From contig DAHXNT010000022.1 in the NCBI GenBank assembly GCA_027365215.1, positions 1-8,575 on the forward strand: DNA of 8,575 nucleotides, in the 5' to 3' direction. Positions 6,719 through 8,575 of this stretch are shown here, one piece after another. The DNA is from Microcaldota archaeon (GTDB taxonomy: Archaea > Micrarchaeota > Micrarchaeia > Micrarchaeales > Micrarchaeaceae). Each line of letters opens with the position of its first letter. Position 1 is the stretch's first letter. Made by a program: the position numbers and the translations under genes. The notes beneath the pieces were generated by a model. It made no database searches and was not told the origin of the DNA. It saw nothing but the letters and a program-made list of their open reading frames with translations.

Positions 6719-7183
6719 ATGGACACAGGAAACAGGTGCATACTGTGCGGCAACGAGAAGCCTGGCATAGCGATCAGGGAGGACAGCATACTTGGCGTAT
6801 ACAGGAAGGTCGTGCACGCGTTCAGGACGGTTACCGGAAGGGGCGCGCTCAACAACAGGAATTATCATCTTGTGGTGTGCAGGGACGACTACCAGAAATA
6901 CAGGAAGATGAGGAGCAGCTACGTGCGCAAGGAGGTGACGTACGTGGGAATAGGCATCGTGTTCACCGCGCTCATGATGATCGTCAGCCCATCGAAGCTG
7001 CTCGCGCTCCTGTACGGCCTGATACTGATAGCGTTCCTTTTCCTGCTGGCGCAGGTGAGCTACATGCCCGCGCTCGACATACCACAGGAAGGCCATGCTG
7101 CGGAACAGGCCAATAGCACTTCCGGCAAGGCGCGCCAGCGCACCGCGCACAGGCCAGGAAGGAAGAAGGGCGCAAGGAAGTGA
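6719..7183 (+). CDS. Putative zinc-binding two-TM membrane protein
   Basis: This is a 154-residue protein. The N-terminus has a CILC knuckle (C7, C10), and H50-x3-C54 (HLVVC) closes a possible C2HC zinc site of about 48 residues. It is followed by a basic, Tyr-rich stretch (56-71), two hydrophobic segments (about 73-90 and 93-113), a short linker, and a strongly basic Lys/Arg tail (136-154). Both termini are probably cytoplasmic, with a hairpin in the membrane. The gene starts 22 nt after the previous stop and lacks a clear SD, so its membership in the ATPase operon is likely but less certain. The family is not recognised. A small accessory membrane subunit binding nucleic acid or the ATPase through the basic tail is possible (inference). 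Confidence 0.75.
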   Translation: MDTGNRCILCGNEKPGIAIREDSILGVYRKVVHAFRTVTGRGALNNRNYHLVVCRDDYQKYRKMRSSYVRKEVTYVGIGIVFTALMMIVSPSKLLALLYGLILIAFLFLLAQVSYMPALDIPQEGHAAEQANSTSGKARQRTAHRPGRKKGARK

Positions 7184-7220
7184 TGCGCACTCCAGGTGCA
7201 GGCCGCGCAGGGCGGGCACG

Positions 7221-7241
7221 CGAAGGTATTTTATTAATAAG
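7221..7241 (+). promoter_or_regulatory. Probable TATA-type promoter of the downstream unit
   Basis: The 114 nt from 7184 to 7297 hold no gene. In otherwise GC-rich DNA, TATTTTATTAATAA (7227-7240) stands out as a TATA-like element, with CGAA just before it as a possible BRE. Initiation would be expected near 7258-7262, giving a leader of about 35-40 nt before GTG 7298. The same T-rich run could also help end the upstream transcript; no hairpin was seen. Confidence 0.5.
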
Positions 7242-7287
7242 AACGCCTATTATGGTGTTGGCAACGAATAATCTGAGAGTTGCAATC

Positions 7288-7292
7288 GGTGG
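7288..7292 (+). promoter_or_regulatory. Shine-Dalgarno-like GGTGG deciding the GTG start at 7298
   Basis: GGTGG ends 5 nt before the GTG at 7298. The other in-frame candidates (TTG 7280, GTG 7289) lack a motif at a suitable distance; GTG 7289 lies inside this one. Confidence 0.5.
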
Positions 7293-7297
7293 CTTCC

Positions 7298-8026
7298 GTG
7301 GCTGAGGAAATTAGAGGGGCTGAGCCTGACACTGAGGAGATACAGTTCAAGGCCAGCATAAAGGGAGAGTTCAAGGAGTTATCTCAGAGGTTCTCTTCCC
7401 TGCAGATGTATAGCATGAGGGCCGAAGCCGACAAGCTCACCCTCGTGAGAATAGAGAGCAGGGACATACAGAAGAGGCCATACCTGTTCTACATTCTCGA
7501 GTTCGAGCGCGGCACCCTCACCGTCAGTTACACGAGGTCCAGGGACGCCAGCGTGAAGATGAGGAGGCTGTTCGTGCTCAAGAACCTCCTGTCGGTCCTC
7601 TCGCTCGTGTCGGACGTGTACGTTGTGGACGATTCCGACCTGTTCCAGCACGTCGACTCCGCGATAGACGATGTGATAAACGCGCTCTCGCCGAGCTACA
7701 GTTCGCTCTTCAACAACTATGACTCGCTGTTCAACGAGTACAGGGAGATAAAGAGGCTGAACCTGGAGCTGCAGGCGTCCAACAAGGAGCTGCTCGTGAA
7801 GGCGACGCAGCTCGAGAGCGAGTCCAAGACACTGAAGGAAAGGATGTCGAAGCTGGAGGCGTACTCGGACGAGTCGCTGATGGTGATGGTGGAAGACTGG
7901 ATAGAGTCGCACGACGGCACGATAGACCTGAACGAGTTCGCCAAGTCCCACAACATAGTGTCGACAAGGGTGGAGGACGTGCTCAACAAGATGGTCTCGC
8001 AGGGTTACATAGAGTTGAGGGGCTAG
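7298..8026 (+). CDS. Coiled-coil protein with C-terminal winged-helix-like domain
   Basis: This is a 242-residue soluble protein from GTG 7298, or 248 residues from TTG 7280. Residues 1-30 are acidic and helical. Residues 45-80 alternate like beta strands (LTLVRIES, FYILEF, TLTVSYT). Residues 85-130 are helical with a VYVVDDSDL element. Residues 135-188 form a heptad-like charged coiled coil. Residues 193-242 look like a small winged helix: helix VEDWIES, DGTIDLNEFAKSHN, recognition-like helix STRVEDVLNKMV, then wing QGYIEL. Seen: coiled coil and a wHTH-like pattern. Inferred: a DNA-binding or scaffold protein, perhaps a regulator of neighbouring genes. The family is not recognised, and a link to the upstream machine rests on proximity only. 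It has its own TATA-like element, and the next small gene starts 1 nt after its stop. Confidence 0.85.
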   Translation: MAEEIRGAEPDTEEIQFKASIKGEFKELSQRFSSLQMYSMRAEADKLTLVRIESRDIQKRPYLFYILEFERGTLTVSYTRSRDASVKMRRLFVLKNLLSVLSLVSDVYVVDDSDLFQHVDSAIDDVINALSPSYSSLFNNYDSLFNEYREIKRLNLELQASNKELLVKATQLESESKTLKERMSKLEAYSDESLMVMVEDWIESHDGTIDLNEFAKSHNIVSTRVEDVLNKMVSQGYIELRG

Positions 8027-8027
8027 G

Positions 8028-8168
8028 ATGAAGTATTACGCCAAGATAAAGCGCAGGCTCAGGTACGTAAGGATATACAGGGTGCTCAAGAAGGTGGAGG
8101 GCCAGGAGAACATATTCACGAGGCTGCTCATGAAGGCTTTCAGCAGGAAGAAGAAGGAGAGAATATGA
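8028..8168 (+). CDS. Very basic 46-residue small protein
   Basis: The ORF is short: MKYYAKIKRRLRYVRIYRVL, a short linker, then ENIFTRLLMKAFSRKKKERI. About 17 of 46 residues are Lys or Arg, and hydrophobic residues are spaced as in two amphipathic helices. The ATG lies 1 nt after the preceding stop, with GAGG at 8017-8020 as a usable SD, and Arg codons are mainly AGG as in neighbours. These points support a real gene translated with the preceding one. No Cys or TM is present. It may bind nucleic acid, acidic membranes or the acidic partner upstream; this is inference only. Confidence 0.6.
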   Translation: MKYYAKIKRRLRYVRIYRVLKKVEGQENIFTRLLMKAFSRKKKERI

Positions 8169-8212
8169 ATGTCTACGTAAGGGCTATGCAAACGCGGTAA
8201 TGGTAATAGTGC

Positions 8213-8575
8213 ATGCATGTCGAGAACGGCAAGGGCGCGCCCGCGCCCGGCGTGTCGAGGAGGAACATAATCTTCATAGCCGCGGCAATCGCGATAGTCC
8301 TGGCGCTTGTATTCGCATACTTCATAATACAGATACACAGCATAGTCAGCGGTCCGCCTCCACAGACGAACTACACCGCTCCTCTTCCACCGAGGATATA
8401 CGGTGCGCTGAGCGCGTTCACCACTGCCGACTATAACCATGCTACCTCACTCGTGCCCGTGGCAATCGTCAACTACTCGTACACCAACACCAGCGTCATA
8501 AACGCCACGGCGGAGCTGTACGCGGATCCTGTGCCGCGCAGGGTGTACGTCCTACAGACCGCAGGCGAATGCTAC
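8213..8575 (+). CDS. Membrane-anchored extracellular protein, sequon-rich (3' partial)
   Basis: 121 residues are visible before the right edge. An N-terminal stretch with R16 and R17 precedes one TM segment (about 19-41). A Pro-rich linker follows (PPP near 48-50, LPP near 58-60), then an apparently external domain. Four N-glycosylation sequons lie within 45 residues: N53-Y-T, N87-Y-S, N92-T-S, N97-A-T. C120 is the only Cys seen. A stop codon in frame at 8207-8209 and no other candidate upstream fix ATG 8213; the SD is weak (GGTAAT at 8202-8207). The pattern suits a type II-like surface protein with a beta-rich ectodomain (AELYADPVPRRVYVLQTAG). The family is not recognised. The 44-nt gap before it holds no clear promoter. 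Confidence 0.75.
   Translation, partial: MHVENGKGAPAPGVSRRNIIFIAAAIAIVLALVFAYFIIQIHSIVSGPPPQTNYTAPLPPRIYGALSAFTTADYNHATSLVPVAIVNYSYTNTSVINATAELYADPVPRRVYVLQTAGECY

Noticed and set aside
7252..7305. 17-codon ATG frame upstream of the coiled-coil gene as a leader peptide
   Set aside because: The ATG lies before the transcription start expected from the TATA-like box at 7227-7240, and no SD is near it.
8165..8200. 11-codon ATG frame overlapping the stop of the 46-residue gene
   Set aside because: It is too short to support, with no SD of its own and no recognisable sequence; it occurs easily by chance.

Overview
The window looks like an archaeal chromosome segment, and all supported genes lie on the + strand. 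Signs of Archaea are the dominance of AGG for Arg and ATA for Ile, Shine-Dalgarno-like GGTG/GGTGA motifs close to start codons, AT-rich TATA-like boxes in otherwise GC-rich intergenic gaps, and a HerA/VirB4-type ATPase with membrane partners. A small-genome lineage such as Micrarchaeota/DPANN would fit the compact layout, but that is a guess. No rRNA, tRNA, CRISPR array or insertion sequence was seen.

Region 1 (1-3135) holds three consecutive polytopic membrane protein genes, the first cut by the left edge. They are paralogues. Each carries the same ungapped 29-residue block (invariant G, R, [TS]R, GG, G and P) at the start of a transmembrane segment. The third also has a large Cys-rich, Ser/Thr-rich ectodomain behind a signal peptide. 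Their position next to a VirB4-like motor suggests VirB6/CedA-like channel subunits.

Region 2 (3136-7183) begins with a TATA-like box and probably a leaderless start. It encodes two related proteins, each with an N-terminal membrane hairpin and a cytoplasmic domain resembling a VirB3 plus VirB4-N-terminal unit. Next come a HerA/VirB4 ATPase with intact Walker motifs but almost no N-terminal domain of its own, a 102-residue protein homologous to the C-terminal extension of that ATPase, and a putative zinc-binding two-TM protein. Spacing between the first four genes is 1 nt, 4 nt and an 8-nt overlap, which points to an operon.

Region 3 (7184-8575) has a second TATA-like box and then a soluble coiled-coil protein ending in a winged-helix-like domain. 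A 46-residue very basic protein follows 1 nt later. Last is the start of a membrane-anchored, sequon-rich extracellular protein cut by the right edge.

Working model (inference): regions 1 and 2 encode a divergent archaeal type IV secretion-like or DNA-transfer machine, comparable in logic to the Sulfolobales Ced system (VirB6-like CedA plus VirB4-like CedB). Here the VirB4 N-terminal region is detached and duplicated, the ATPase C-terminal domain is also present as a free protein, and the channel subunit is present three times. No relaxase, coupling protein or pilin gene is visible, so transfer direction and cargo cannot be read from the window.
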